Shown here one piece after another: positions 16,456-25,691 of a DNA stretch of 64,000 nt. The translations under genes and the position numbers were made by a program. The DNA lies in contig CBDBDZ010000013.1 of NCBI GenBank assembly GCA_965204215.1, forward strand, positions 930,001-994,000, read 5' to 3'. Below the pieces are notes generated by a model that made no database searches, was not told the origin of the DNA, and saw nothing but the letters and a program-made list of their open reading frames with translations. This DNA is from CBDBDZ01 sp965204215. GTDB lineage: Bacteria > Pseudomonadota > Gammaproteobacteria > Pseudomonadales > GM7GCV1. Position 1 is the stretch's first letter. Every line of letters begins with the position of its first letter.

Positions 16456-17541
16456 TTGAAATATATGGTCAGTGAAGCGGATAAAAAGTTCATGAAACTG
16501 GCGATAGAACAAGCGTCAAAGGGGCTTTATACGACAAGGTGTAACCCTAGGGTTGGCTGCGTTATTGTTAAAGATAACTGCCTTATTGGTCGAGGTTGGC
16601 ATCAAAAACCTGGTTTTCCTCACGCTGAAATCGAAGCGTTAAATGATGCAAGTGCCAACAGTTATGATGCCAATGGTGCCGCATGCTATGTGACGCTTGA
16701 GCCTTGCTGTCATTATGGAAAAACAGGGCCATGTGTTGAAGCGTTAATTGATGCCGGTATTAGCCGGGTAATCTACGGGCAAGAAGACCCCAACCCTCTG
16801 GTTGGAGGACAAAGTATTGAAAAACTGCGTAGTCATGGAATAACCGTAGATGGAGCTGTTTTAGACAGGACCTGTCGAGAGTTAAACCCTGGTTTTAATA
16901 AGCGGATGAGCACAGGTTTGCCTTGGGTACGTATTAAGTCTGCCGTTAGCATGGATGCGAGATCAGCCATGGCAGACGGACACAGTTTTTGGATTACAGG
17001 CCCTAAAGCGCGCCGAGATGTTCAGTTGCTTCGGGCACAAAGCTGTGCCATCATTACCAGTTGGGCAACAATTGTGCGTGATAATGCAAGCTTAACTGTA
17101 CGCCCAGATGAGTTTGATTTACCCGAAGCACTGCAGGATATAGTGCAACCTTTAAGAGTAGTAGTGGATTCGCAAGCAAAAGCGGATAAAACTGTTGCTT
17201 TTTTTCAAGCTGAAGGTGACATTTATCACGCTTGCGTCGACGCTAGAGCAACTCATGGTGAAAACAAAGTTAACCTTTTAGAACTGCTAAAAAAACTTGC
17301 ATCAAAAGATATTAATGAAGTGTTAATCGAAGCAGGAGCGACACTTTCAGGCGCTTTTGTCAAAGCGGGGCTATTTGATGAATTAATTGTCTACATGGCA
17401 CCCAAGTTAATGGGATCCAGTTCAATGCCTATGTTTAATTTATCCTGCAATACCATGGATGAAGCCTTGCCTTTTTATATTGACAGTGTCGAGACCATTG
17501 GTCGAGATCTGAAAATACGTTATTTACCTGAGAAAGAATAA
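16456..17541 (+). CDS. ribD: Bifunctional riboflavin biosynthesis deaminase/reductase RibD
   Basis: 361 residues with both domains. The deaminase domain (about 1-150) has zinc-site motifs 'PHAEIEAL' and 'LEPCCHYGKTGPC'; the reductase domain (about 155-360) has 'WVRIKSAVSMDARSAMADG' and 'EVLIEAGATLSGAFVKAGLFDELIVYMAPKLMG'. It converts the pyrimidine intermediate through deamination and NADPH-dependent side-chain reduction in riboflavin synthesis. Four nt separate it from ribE. I see no FMN riboswitch upstream; a repeat lies there instead. Confidence 0.97.
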   Translation: MKYMVSEADKKFMKLAIEQASKGLYTTRCNPRVGCVIVKDNCLIGRGWHQKPGFPHAEIEALNDASANSYDANGAACYVTLEPCCHYGKTGPCVEALIDAGISRVIYGQEDPNPLVGGQSIEKLRSHGITVDGAVLDRTCRELNPGFNKRMSTGLPWVRIKSAVSMDARSAMADGHSFWITGPKARRDVQLLRAQSCAIITSWATIVRDNASLTVRPDEFDLPEALQDIVQPLRVVVDSQAKADKTVAFFQAEGDIYHACVDARATHGENKVNLLELLKKLASKDINEVLIEAGATLSGAFVKAGLFDELIVYMAPKLMGSSSMPMFNLSCNTMDEALPFYIDSVETIGRDLKIRYLPEKE

Positions 17542-17545
17542 AACA

Positions 17546-18163
17546 ATGTTTACTGGCATTATTCAAGCCGTTGGCAGTATTTATTCCATTGAATGGATAG
17601 GGGAAGATTTGCGTTTAGGTATCAACAGTGGAAAATTATTGTTAGAAGACCTGGAGCCAGGTGAAAGTATAGCTACCAATGGAATATGTTTGACTGCAAT
17701 AGCATCGCTGAATGAAGGTGGGTTTTATGCAGACTTATCATCAGAAACCTTAAGGTTGACTACCGCATCGCAGTGGGACATTGGTACACAGGTTAATTTA
17801 GAGCGTTCACTACAAGTACAAAGCAGGTTGGGGGGACATTTTGTCAGTGGGCATGTCGATGGCATTGGTATTATCAAGGCCATTGAAAATAGAGGTCGCA
17901 GCTACTGGTATCAAGTTTATATGCCAGAACAGCTTCGCAAATATGTTGCAGTAAAAGGCTCGATTTGTGTTGATGGCGTGAGTTTAACTGTTAATACTAT
18001 AGGCGTTGAGCATTTTGAATTAACCATTGTGCCGCATACATTACAGGAAACATGCTTTAAACAGTACAAAGCAGGTTCTTTGGTAAACCTGGAAGTGGAT
18101 ACCATTGCGAGATATTTAGAGCAGTTAATGGCTTCTGAATCATTAAGCGTTAACGATGCATAG
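17546..18163 (+). CDS. ribE: Riboflavin synthase, alpha subunit
   Basis: 205 residues with two tandem lumazine-binding repeats. Repeat 1 starts 'MFTGIIQAVGSIYSIEWIG' and has 'GESIATNGICLTA'; repeat 2 starts near 'LGGHFVSGHVDGIGIIKAIE' and has 'SICVDGVSLTVNTI'. It dismutates 6,7-dimethyl-8-ribityllumazine to riboflavin. The end overlaps the pqiA start by 8 nt. The ribBA-ribH-nusB genes that commonly follow are not in this window. Confidence 0.97.
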   Translation: MFTGIIQAVGSIYSIEWIGEDLRLGINSGKLLLEDLEPGESIATNGICLTAIASLNEGGFYADLSSETLRLTTASQWDIGTQVNLERSLQVQSRLGGHFVSGHVDGIGIIKAIENRGRSYWYQVYMPEQLRKYVAVKGSICVDGVSLTVNTIGVEHFELTIVPHTLQETCFKQYKAGSLVNLEVDTIARYLEQLMASESLSVNDA

Positions 18164-19418
18164 TTTTTATTATTCATACACAGAACCCTATATTCGCTGT
18201 GGTCAGTGTGGAGCGCTCAATGACAAAGTTGAAAGACCTTATTCGCACAACGTAGATTGCCACCGCTGTGGAAACCGACTCTATTTTTGTGTAAGGAATT
18301 GGTATCAGCGCTGTAGCGCTTATATTATATCAGCCATGGTATGTTTTGCTATGAGCTATATTCTACCCTTTATTTACCTGGATGCAGGCGGGTTGCAGGT
18401 AGAGGCAAAAATTTTAACTGGTGTCATGCAGATGATAAACCGCGATGAGTGGTTGTTGGTAGGCATTGTATTTCTCTCCATTTTTGTGTTTGCGTTATTT
18501 GAAATCATAGCTTTGTCGTTTATTTTAATTTGTTTAAGTATTCAGTATAAAGGTGTGTGGTTAAAGCGGTTAATTAAAGTCATTGCGCATTTAAGACCCT
18601 GGAATATGCTGGAAATTTTCCTGGTCAGTACAGTTGTTACATCAATTAAACTGGCTGACCTGGCATCGGTTAGCCCTGGTATTGGTTTGTTTACGTTCTT
18701 CTTGCTGATTGTCATGCTGATTTTAGCGCACCGAGAAATAGACTATGTATGGTTGTGGGATTGGATCGATGAACGCAATACCTTCAATCATCAATACAGT
18801 AAAGATGCAGAACAATTGCCTGATATCTCTTGTCATCACTGCCATGCATTTATTTCCAGTAAATTGGCAGCAAATATAAAGAAATGTCCCAGGTGTCGTT
18901 CTTCCATCCATCATCGAATTCACCAAAGCACACAAAAAACACTGGCGTTATTAATTGCAGCTGCACTGTTCTACATTCCGGCAAATGTACTGCCAATACT
19001 GCATTCAACCAGGTTTGGTGAGCTAAAGTCCGACACCATCTTGTCTGGGGCTTTGTATATGTTTAGTTCGGGCGCCTGGTTTGTGGGGCTGGTGATAGTG
19101 CTGGCAAGTGTTGTTGTACCTGTCGCAAAGTTGACGATTATGGGCTATTTGTTATGGGCGGTGAAAGGCAAGGTGAATTTGACAAGACAAAAGCAAATGC
19201 AGCTATATCGAATTACGGAATTTATTGGTAGATGGTCAATGATAGATGTTTTTGTTGTGATTAGCCTGGTTGCTATGGTACAGTTTGGTATTCTGGCCAA
19301 CATAGAAGCTGGTTCTGCCATCTTGCCCTTTGCTATTGTCGTAATTTTTACTATGCTTGCCGCAGAAACATTTGATTCGCGTTTATTGTGGGATAATATG
19401 AACAATCAACAAGAATAA
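18156..19418 (+). CDS. pqiA: PqiA: membrane partner of the PqiB lipid-transport tunnel
   Basis: 420 residues. Two PqiA repeats, each led by a zinc-ribbon-like motif: 'IRCGQCGALN...CHRCGNRL' near residue 12 and 'ISCHHCHAFIS...CPRCRSSIH' near residue 225, each followed by about four transmembrane helices. Inner membrane. With PqiB and PqiC it forms an intermembrane lipid-trafficking system. The start overlaps ribE, joining pqiABC to the riboflavin genes in one probable transcript. Confidence 0.93.
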   Translation: MHSFYYSYTEPYIRCGQCGALNDKVERPYSHNVDCHRCGNRLYFCVRNWYQRCSAYIISAMVCFAMSYILPFIYLDAGGLQVEAKILTGVMQMINRDEWLLVGIVFLSIFVFALFEIIALSFILICLSIQYKGVWLKRLIKVIAHLRPWNMLEIFLVSTVVTSIKLADLASVSPGIGLFTFFLLIVMLILAHREIDYVWLWDWIDERNTFNHQYSKDAEQLPDISCHHCHAFISSKLAANIKKCPRCRSSIHHRIHQSTQKTLALLIAAALFYIPANVLPILHSTRFGELKSDTILSGALYMFSSGAWFVGLVIVLASVVVPVAKLTIMGYLLWAVKGKVNLTRQKQMQLYRITEFIGRWSMIDVFVVISLVAMVQFGILANIEAGSAILPFAIVVIFTMLAAETFDSRLLWDNMNNQQE

Positions 19419-19420
19419 CC

Positions 19421-21040
19421 ATGCCTGAGTCTCAAACAGCACCCAAAGTTAGCCGCAAAAAAAGCCTGTCGATTGTTTGGTTAATACCTATTGCAACGTT
19501 AATATTGTCAATGTTTCTGGCTTTCCAGGCGTGGCGTGAACAAGGCACAATGATTGAAATTGTATTTCAGCAAGCCGAAGGCGTTACCGCCAATAAAACT
19601 GCAGTAAGATATCGAGATGTGGATATCGGTGTAGTTCGATCAGTACGTTTTAGTGACGATTTGACATCAGTGATTGTCACAGCAGAAATAGACTCTAAAG
19701 TTGCGGAATATTTATCGGTTAATTCCAATTTTTGGATTGTTAGCCCACAAATATCATTAACGGGCGTATCAGGTTTGAGTACCTTATTGTCAGGTGTTTT
19801 TATTGAGTTTGATCCGGGTGAAAAGGGTGAATACCAAACTCGATTTAACGGGCTCGACGAACAGCCATCCATTCGCTCTTACGTTAAAGGCACCTCTTAT
19901 TTATTGGAAGCTGAAGAATTTACCTCTCTGGTTTTAGGTTCTCGTGTGTTTTATCGCAGATTACCAGTAGGAGAAGTGACGAGTTTTAAACTGGGAGAGG
20001 GTGGTGAATATGTTCAAGTGAGAATATTTGTTGAATCTCCCTATGACCAATACGTCTATAAAGAGACCAATTTTTGGAATAGCAGTGGCTTTAAATTAGA
20101 CTATAACACCAAAGGCTTGAGTCTTGAAATGGAGTCGGTTTCGTCGCTGCTCTGGGGCGGAATTGCTTTTGATACTCCTGATGACATTAAAGCATTAAGA
20201 CTGGCTTCATCAGAGTCAGTCTTTCCCTTATTTCCCAGTAAACAATCTGTAAAAGAAGGTGGCTATTCGATTGAATACACCTATGAGTTACACTTTGATA
20301 GTTCCATACGAGGGTTAGAAATTGGTGCGCCAGTGGAATTTAAAGGTATTAAAGTAGGGCGAGTAACCAATATTAATTTAGTGTCAGATGTTAGCAAAGT
20401 GATCGTATCTATTATCATTCAACCAGAGCGCCTGAATGACAGTATAAAACTGGGATTTCAGGATTTAAATGATTTATTAAGCAAGCTTACCCAACAAGAA
20501 GGTATGAGAGCACAGTTAAAGACAGGCAGTTTGGTAACGGGTGCGCTCTTTGTTGATCTGGCATTAGGTGTGAGTAAAGATTCTGGTGATTTGATTGTTA
20601 CCGATAATGTTGTCATATTGCCTACTGCTGAAAATGAATTTAGCCAAATTACCAAAGTGGTATCAAATGTCATGGCGCGAATAGACAAAATTCCATTGGA
20701 TCAGATTGGTGATGATATTGCAGGATTAGCAGCATCTTTTAGGGCAACTCTAGAGTCTTTGGAACAGGAATCGTTTGGCGAAGAAACAGGTCAATTAATA
20801 AAAAACCTGAATGCAGCATCAGAGCATTTAGAGACGTTACTGGTTTCTTCTGAACGTACTATAAGACAGGCAGAAGCATCGCTTGCCGCCATTGAGCCAG
20901 ATACACCACTATATGAAGAGCTTATTGAAATGTTGCGCGATGTCAGCGAGGCAGCAGAATCTATTGAATTGTTGAGCGATGAATTAAGTCGCAATCCACA
21001 ATCACTAATATACGGCAATAAAAATCCAGAAGATGAATAA
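19421..21040 (+). CDS. pqiB: PqiB: MCE-domain intermembrane transport protein
   Basis: 539 residues, near the family length. One N-terminal transmembrane helix ('SIVWLIPIATLILSMFLAFQAW') is followed by three MCE domains starting near residues 40 ('IEIVFQQAEGVTANKTAVRYRDVDIG'), 155 and 285 ('IRGLEIGAPVEFKGIKVG'), then a long C-terminal helical region. MCE hexamers form tunnels spanning the periplasm. It is 2 nt after pqiA and overlaps pqiC by 8 nt. Confidence 0.95.
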   Translation: MPESQTAPKVSRKKSLSIVWLIPIATLILSMFLAFQAWREQGTMIEIVFQQAEGVTANKTAVRYRDVDIGVVRSVRFSDDLTSVIVTAEIDSKVAEYLSVNSNFWIVSPQISLTGVSGLSTLLSGVFIEFDPGEKGEYQTRFNGLDEQPSIRSYVKGTSYLLEAEEFTSLVLGSRVFYRRLPVGEVTSFKLGEGGEYVQVRIFVESPYDQYVYKETNFWNSSGFKLDYNTKGLSLEMESVSSLLWGGIAFDTPDDIKALRLASSESVFPLFPSKQSVKEGGYSIEYTYELHFDSSIRGLEIGAPVEFKGIKVGRVTNINLVSDVSKVIVSIIIQPERLNDSIKLGFQDLNDLLSKLTQQEGMRAQLKTGSLVTGALFVDLALGVSKDSGDLIVTDNVVILPTAENEFSQITKVVSNVMARIDKIPLDQIGDDIAGLAASFRATLESLEQESFGEETGQLIKNLNAASEHLETLLVSSERTIRQAEASLAAIEPDTPLYEELIEMLRDVSEAAESIELLSDELSRNPQSLIYGNKNPEDE

Positions 21041-21638
21041 TACTATGAAACATACTCTATTTTATCTCGTATTGCTGGCTCTTCTTGGCAGTTGCGCCAG
21101 TTCAAACCACATTAGTTTTTATGCTTTACAAAGTATAGATTCAAACAAGATAAACGCCAGTATAGATGCTTCGCAGTCCATAGGTGTTAGCCGTGTCATA
21201 GTACCTGATTATTTGAAAAATCAAGGTGTAACCAGTTTGGCGGATAATACAGGTCAGTTAAATATATCCTTAACGCATGCATGGGCAGGAGAGTTAGACA
21301 CGCAGTTGACTCAGGTTGCCGCACAGAATATCAGCCATCATTTAAACCATGCCCGCGTATGGCATTCGCCCTGGCCTCATGGTATTCGACCCGATGTCCG
21401 AGTACAAATTATTATTGAACAATTGGCAGGTAATTTGAACCAGCAAGTTGAGTTGCGCGCAAAATGGATTATTAACAATGTAGCAGCAAAGTCAGAATTG
21501 GCATCGGGTTACTTTAGCACCACTGTCGCTGTTGAGCCAGTAGAAAAAAATAAAATTTATGGTGCCTATACTTACAGCATGAGTGTTGCTATTGCAGAGC
21601 TAACGCAAGTCATAGCCGAACATATCGCCAGGCTTTAA
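21033..21638 (+). CDS. pqiC: PqiC: outer-membrane lipoprotein (DUF330/ABC-type auxiliary)
   Basis: 201 residues. Lipoprotein signal 'LVLLALLGSCASSN' gives a lipidated Cys at about position 21, then the DUF330 start 'ISFYALQS' typical of PqiC ('FYxL' motif). It is expected to anchor at the outer membrane and dock the PqiB tunnel. Overlap with pqiB supports cotranslation. The gene ends just before a family-C repeat remnant. Confidence 0.92.
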   Translation: MNNTMKHTLFYLVLLALLGSCASSNHISFYALQSIDSNKINASIDASQSIGVSRVIVPDYLKNQGVTSLADNTGQLNISLTHAWAGELDTQLTQVAAQNISHHLNHARVWHSPWPHGIRPDVRVQIIIEQLAGNLNQQVELRAKWIINNVAAKSELASGYFSTTVAVEPVEKNKIYGAYTYSMSVAIAELTQVIAEHIARL

Positions 21639-21710
21639 CCTCGATTATTATGCATTAGAAATAGTAGTGAAGTCATGTTTGGATGTAATAGATTTCTAAT
21701 GCACAATTTA
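21637..21710. repeat. Internally deleted MITE family C copy
   Basis: About 74 bp. The left end has TTATTATGCATTAGAAA; the right part (GAAGTCATGTTTGGATGTAA, then TTTCTAATGCA) matches the corresponding end of the copy at 45369-45550. The middle is missing. It lies between pqiC and hemJ, in the position of the hemJ promoter or leader. Confidence 0.75.
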
Positions 21711-21736
21711 CGTTTATATTCTTCGTCAGTTTTATT

Positions 21737-22174
21737 TTGACTTTTCTGTGGCTTAAAGCTTTTCATCTTATTGCGGTTATCTGCTGGTTTGCCGCACTTT
21801 TCTATTTGCCTAGATTGTTTGTTTATCACAGCGCTTTAGGTAAGAAAGCGATCGAAAGTCATGAGCGATTTGTGACGATGGAACGCAAACTACTCAAAGG
21901 TATAGCCTACCCTTCACTAATTGTCACTTTGTTTTTTGGGTTATTGCTGGTATTTACCAATTTTGAATATTATCTAACCCAAATATGGTTTGTTCTAAAG
22001 TTATTACTGGTGACATTAATGTGGGTTTATCACGGTTTTTGCCATCATTTTTATCGACAATTTGCACTAAATAAAAATACCAGGAGTCATAAGTTTTATC
22101 GAATATTTAACGAGTTACCCGTATTAACATTAATATCTATCGTCATTTTAGCTGTTGTAAAACCGGTTTTTTAG
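21737..22174 (+). CDS. hemJ: HemJ-like protoporphyrinogen IX oxidase
   Basis: 145 residues, four transmembrane helices. Conserved HemJ features include 'KAFHLIAVICWFAALFYLPRLFVYH' with the essential His in helix 1, and 'KLLLVTLMWVYHGFCHHFYRQF'. It oxidises protoporphyrinogen IX in haem synthesis at the inner membrane. The start is TTG at 21737; no ATG fits, and a deleted family-C repeat ends only about 27 nt upstream, so the original 5' region may have been altered. Confidence 0.9.
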   Translation: MTFLWLKAFHLIAVICWFAALFYLPRLFVYHSALGKKAIESHERFVTMERKLLKGIAYPSLIVTLFFGLLLVFTNFEYYLTQIWFVLKLLLVTLMWVYHGFCHHFYRQFALNKNTRSHKFYRIFNELPVLTLISIVILAVVKPVF

Positions 22175-22197
22175 CCGCTTTTTTTTGGCTTCTTTGT

Positions 22198-22830
22198 ATG
22201 CCATTATCTGCGCTGCCTCAAATGCTATCGCAAGTTGAATATAAGGCAAAAGCCAATGGCGTGTCTTCAAAATTATTGCGAAGTGTTCAACAAATCAGTG
22301 ACAACCTGTATGTTGCAGAAAGTTCAGGTAAAAGCACATTATTTTCAGTCAAAGAGCGATGTACTTTTCGCTATGATGAAAATGGCATCATTCAACCGTT
22401 GGAATATGATTATAAATTAAAGTACCCCTTTGGCGGTCGCAAACAAAAAATTCGTTTTGACTGGGATAATATGAAGGCACAGGCCACCTATAAAAAGAAA
22501 ACGGTAGTGTTGGATATTAAACCTGGCTACCAGGTTGATTTGACCATGCAACTGCAATTGCGCAGAGAATTAGAACTAGGGAATAAAGTTTATGACGTTA
22601 CAGTGCTTCGCAAGCACGGCACAAGAAACTACCGCTATGAAGTGGCAGGTTCTGGGTTGCTTGAATTAAATGGCGTTGCCTATAATGCATTGTTAACGCA
22701 GCGAATAACTGAACGCAAACAGGTTAATGTGTGGGTCAATCCTGAGGATAATTTCAAAATGTTAAAAACGCAAATTTTCTCGAAAAAAGATCCCAATATT
22801 GAAATAAATTACAAAAAGACGATTCTTTAA
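22198..22830 (+). CDS. DUF3108-family protein, probably periplasmic
   Basis: 210 residues from the first ATG. The pattern 'FSVKERCTFRYDENGIIQPLEYDYKLKYPFGGRKQKIRFDWDN' is typical of DUF3108. The frame stays open upstream to a stop at 22108-22110 and encodes KTGFLAAFFWLLCMPLSALP, a convincing signal peptide that the ATG start would cut away. That extension has no ATG, GTG or TTG; ATC at 22135 would give a neat signal peptide. The true start is therefore probably non-canonical, or there is a sequence error. No ribosome-binding site precedes 22198. Convergent with folD, 6 nt apart. Confidence 0.8.
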   Translation: MPLSALPQMLSQVEYKAKANGVSSKLLRSVQQISDNLYVAESSGKSTLFSVKERCTFRYDENGIIQPLEYDYKLKYPFGGRKQKIRFDWDNMKAQATYKKKTVVLDIKPGYQVDLTMQLQLRRELELGNKVYDVTVLRKHGTRNYRYEVAGSGLLELNGVAYNALLTQRITERKQVNVWVNPEDNFKMLKTQIFSKKDPNIEINYKKTIL

Positions 22831-22836
22831 TCCGGG

Positions 22837-23706
22837 TTAAAATGACACGTCGTGCTGCAATTTGGTAGCCGTAACGGTATTTGCCATTAAACAGGCAATG
22901 GTCATAGGGCCGCAGCCACCAGGTACTGGAGTGATTGCGCCTGCTGTTTCAAATACTTCACTGTAGTCGACATCACCCACCAGTTTGGGTTTGCCATCAC
23001 GTTCAATACGGTTAATACCCACATCAATAACGGTTGCGCCGGGTTTAATCCAATCAGCTTTTACCATTTCAGCAATGCCAACCGCCGCTACCACAATATC
23101 AGCTTGTCTGCATACTTCAGGTAAATTTCTAGTGCGCGAGTGGGTAATGGTAACAGTACAGTTTTTTTGCAGTAATAAATTCGCCATGGGTTTGCCGACT
23201 ATATTGGAGCGTCCAATAACAACTGCATTGAATCCAGTTAAATCACCTAAATAATCTTCCAGCATCATTAATGCGCCAAGAGGAGTACAAGGAACTAGCT
23301 GATTGTTACCAATGGATAGCGCTCCTACATTTTCAATATGAAAACCATCCACATCCTTAATTGAAGCAATGGCATTGATAATGGCGTTGTCGTCAATGTG
23401 CTCAGGTACAGGCAATTGTACCAAAATGCCATTGACTTTTGCATCTTTGTTTAATTCATCAATTAAAGCCAATAGTTCATCCTGGGTAGTGGTATCTGGC
23501 AAGCGATGTTCGACCGAGGTAATGCCCAGCTCGTGACAGCGTTTGACTTTACTATTGACATAAACAGTGCTGGCAGGGTCATCACCAACCAATACTACTG
23601 CAATGCAAGGCGTAATGCCGTAGTTGTTTTCGAGTTGTACAATATCGTCTTTTAATGTTTTGCAAAGTTTATCAGCAAAAGCTTTGCCATCAATAATATG
23701 GGTCAT
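22837..23706 (-). CDS. folD: Methylenetetrahydrofolate dehydrogenase/cyclohydrolase FolD
   Basis: 289 residues. Conserved motifs are 'VVLVGDDPASTVYVNSKVKRCHELGI' with the catalytic Lys, 'GILVQLPVPEHID', 'DGFHIENVG', the NADP-binding 'AVVIGRSNIVGKPMANLL' and 'TPVPGGCGPMT'. It interconverts 5,10-methylene-, methenyl- and 10-formyl-tetrahydrofolate in the cytosol. It shares the one-carbon folate pool with the DmdA-like gene in this window. Confidence 0.97.
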   Translation of the reverse strand: MTHIIDGKAFADKLCKTLKDDIVQLENNYGITPCIAVVLVGDDPASTVYVNSKVKRCHELGITSVEHRLPDTTTQDELLALIDELNKDAKVNGILVQLPVPEHIDDNAIINAIASIKDVDGFHIENVGALSIGNNQLVPCTPLGALMMLEDYLGDLTGFNAVVIGRSNIVGKPMANLLLQKNCTVTITHSRTRNLPEVCRQADIVVAAVGIAEMVKADWIKPGATVIDVGINRIERDGKPKLVGDVDYSEVFETAGAITPVPGGCGPMTIACLMANTVTATKLQHDVSF

Positions 23707-23994
23707 GGTTAAAATGCCTTAATGTAAGTATAGGAAATATATAAGATAAGCGTAAATTTGCTTCGCATTATAAAGCTAAAATTGTTTACGCATATGAATT
23801 TGGGTTAAACACGGCAGTTAATTGTTTATTCTGATAAATCGCTGAACAAAGATATGCTATACTCACACGGTTTAGATAAGTTAAAACTATTGATTTTGCG
23901 AATATTGGAAATATCGCATTTTTTCAATACGACATATTGCAGTAAGCAAGATGCTTAATGCAATGACCTTAAGTTTTAATTATCTATTAAGCAA
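23707..23994. other. Divergent intergenic region, folD and acyl-CoA ligase
   Basis: 288 nt without a gene. It must hold promoters for both flanking genes; TATACT near 23858 (in GATATGCTATACTCACAC) is a plausible -10 box toward the ligase. GAATTTGGGTTAAAC near 23800 resembles a family-C repeat end. No structured RNA recognised. Confidence 0.35.
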
Positions 23995-25680
23995 ATGACA
24001 ACAGAATCGAAGTTAACCGAGAGCTATTACAAAGGTTCGCAAGCTGTGCCTTTACTCAATGCAACCATTGGTGAGAGTTTCGATAGTACCGCACAGCGTT
24101 TCCCTAATCACCTTGCCCTTGTTCACAAACATCAAAATATTCGCTGGACTTATCGCCAATACCAACAAAAGGTCAATAAGTTGGCAATGGGGTTAATACA
24201 GCTTGGTATAGCTAAAGGAGACAGGGTTGGCATCTGGGCGCCAAACTGTTATGAATGGTGTTTAGTACAATTTGCCAGTGCTAAAATTGGTGCAATTATG
24301 GTGTGTATTAACCCCGCTTATCGCGCATCGGAACTTGAATATGTACTCAATCAATCCGAGTGCAAGGCATTGGTTATGGCAGAATGTTTTAAAACCAGCG
24401 ATTATATTGGCATTTTACAATCCATAGTTCCAGAATTACATAGTGCAAAGTCGAACCTTTTGCAATTGGATCAATTACCTCATCTTAAAACCTGTATTCG
24501 AATGGGTAATACGAAAACTGCTGGTATGTATAATTTTGATGAAGTTTTAGCAAGAGGAGGTAAATTTAATCAAAGCCTGGCAGATTTGAATTTGAATCTT
24601 ACGGCTAAAGATGCAATCAATATTCAGTATACCAGTGGAACCACAGGTCGTCCTAAAGGTGCGACGTTAACGCATCACAATATTCTGAATAATGGCAATA
24701 TTGTGGGTGATACCATGCAGTTAACCGAGAACGACAAGCTTTGTGTGCCTGTGCCGCTCTATCATTGCTTTGGTATGGTTATGGGCAACCTTGCCTGTAT
24801 TACTCGCGGAGCAGCGGCTATTTTTCCAGCAGATAGTTTTGACCCTGAATCAACATTGCAAACAGTTGCGGAGGAACAGTGTACAGCATTGTACGGTGTG
24901 CCAACCATGTTTATTGCCGAGTTGGAGTTGGAAAACTTTAATGACTATGACATCAGCTCATTACGCACTGGCATTATGGCAGGTTCCACCTGTCCGATTG
25001 ATGTTATGAAAAAAGTTATTGATAAAATGAATATGAAAGGGGTATTAATTGCCTACGGTCAAACTGAGACCAGTCCTGTGAATCATATCACTGAGCTGGA
25101 TGATCCCTTGGAAAAGCGAGTTACCAGCGTAGGGCGTGCTGCGCCGCATTTGGAAATTAAAATTGTCGATACTAATAATACAGTGGCAATTAATACAGCG
25201 GGTGAACTGTGTGTCAGGGGTTATGCCATAATGCAGAGTTATTGGAAAAATGAGGAGCAAACGAAAGCGACTATAGATGCTGATGGTTGGCATCATTCTG
25301 GCGATTTGGCTGTAATGGACGAACAAGGCTATGTTGATATAGTAGGGCGCATCAAAGATATGATTATTCGCGGTGGAGAGAATGTCTATCCCAAAGAAGT
25401 TGAAGAGTTTTTATACACTCATCCCGATATTATTGAGGCTCAGGTATTCGGTATCCCGGATAAGCACTTTGGTGAAGTGGTTTGCGCCTGGGTCAAAACC
25501 CATAACAATCAATTGACAGAAGAAGACATCAAAGCATTTTGTAAACAGCAAATAGCCTATTATAAAGTGCCCAAGCATATAAATTTTGTCGATGAATACC
25601 CAATAACGGTATCAGGCAAGATTCAAAAGTTTCGTATGCGTGAAATCATGCTTGAGCAACTTAACAGTTCTAATGCATAA
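23995..25680 (+). CDS. AMP-forming acyl-CoA synthetase
   Basis: 561 residues of the ANL superfamily. P-loop 'IQYTSGTTGRPKGATLTH' at about 210-228; A5 motif 'IAYGQTETSP'; hinge and adenylate-binding 'GWHHSGDLAVMDEQGYVDIVGRIKDMIIRGGENVYP'; catalytic Lys in 'TVSGKIQKFRMRE'. It activates a carboxylic acid to its CoA thioester, probably a medium-chain or branched acid. DmdB, the methylmercaptopropionate-CoA ligase of DMSP demethylation, is in the same broad group, so this is a weak candidate for it; sequence alone does not decide. The final codons overlap a family-C repeat end. Confidence 0.9.
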   Translation: MTTESKLTESYYKGSQAVPLLNATIGESFDSTAQRFPNHLALVHKHQNIRWTYRQYQQKVNKLAMGLIQLGIAKGDRVGIWAPNCYEWCLVQFASAKIGAIMVCINPAYRASELEYVLNQSECKALVMAECFKTSDYIGILQSIVPELHSAKSNLLQLDQLPHLKTCIRMGNTKTAGMYNFDEVLARGGKFNQSLADLNLNLTAKDAINIQYTSGTTGRPKGATLTHHNILNNGNIVGDTMQLTENDKLCVPVPLYHCFGMVMGNLACITRGAAAIFPADSFDPESTLQTVAEEQCTALYGVPTMFIAELELENFNDYDISSLRTGIMAGSTCPIDVMKKVIDKMNMKGVLIAYGQTETSPVNHITELDDPLEKRVTSVGRAAPHLEIKIVDTNNTVAINTAGELCVRGYAIMQSYWKNEEQTKATIDADGWHHSGDLAVMDEQGYVDIVGRIKDMIIRGGENVYPKEVEEFLYTHPDIIEAQVFGIPDKHFGEVVCAWVKTHNNQLTEEDIKAFCKQQIAYYKVPKHINFVDEYPITVSGKIQKFRMREIMLEQLNSSNA

Positions 25681-25691
25681 TCTGGGTTAAA
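25669..25691. repeat. Solo end of MITE family C
   Basis: TCTAATGCATAATCTGGGTT is one terminal repeat of family C, without the rest of the element. It overlaps the last codons and stop of the acyl-CoA synthetase gene and directly abuts an IS630 transposase fragment. Confidence 0.75.

Noticed and set aside
23995..25680. Firm assignment of the acyl-CoA ligase as DmdB
   Set aside because: Motifs shared by all ANL ligases do not give substrate, and it is 34 kb from dmdA; kept only as a possibility.
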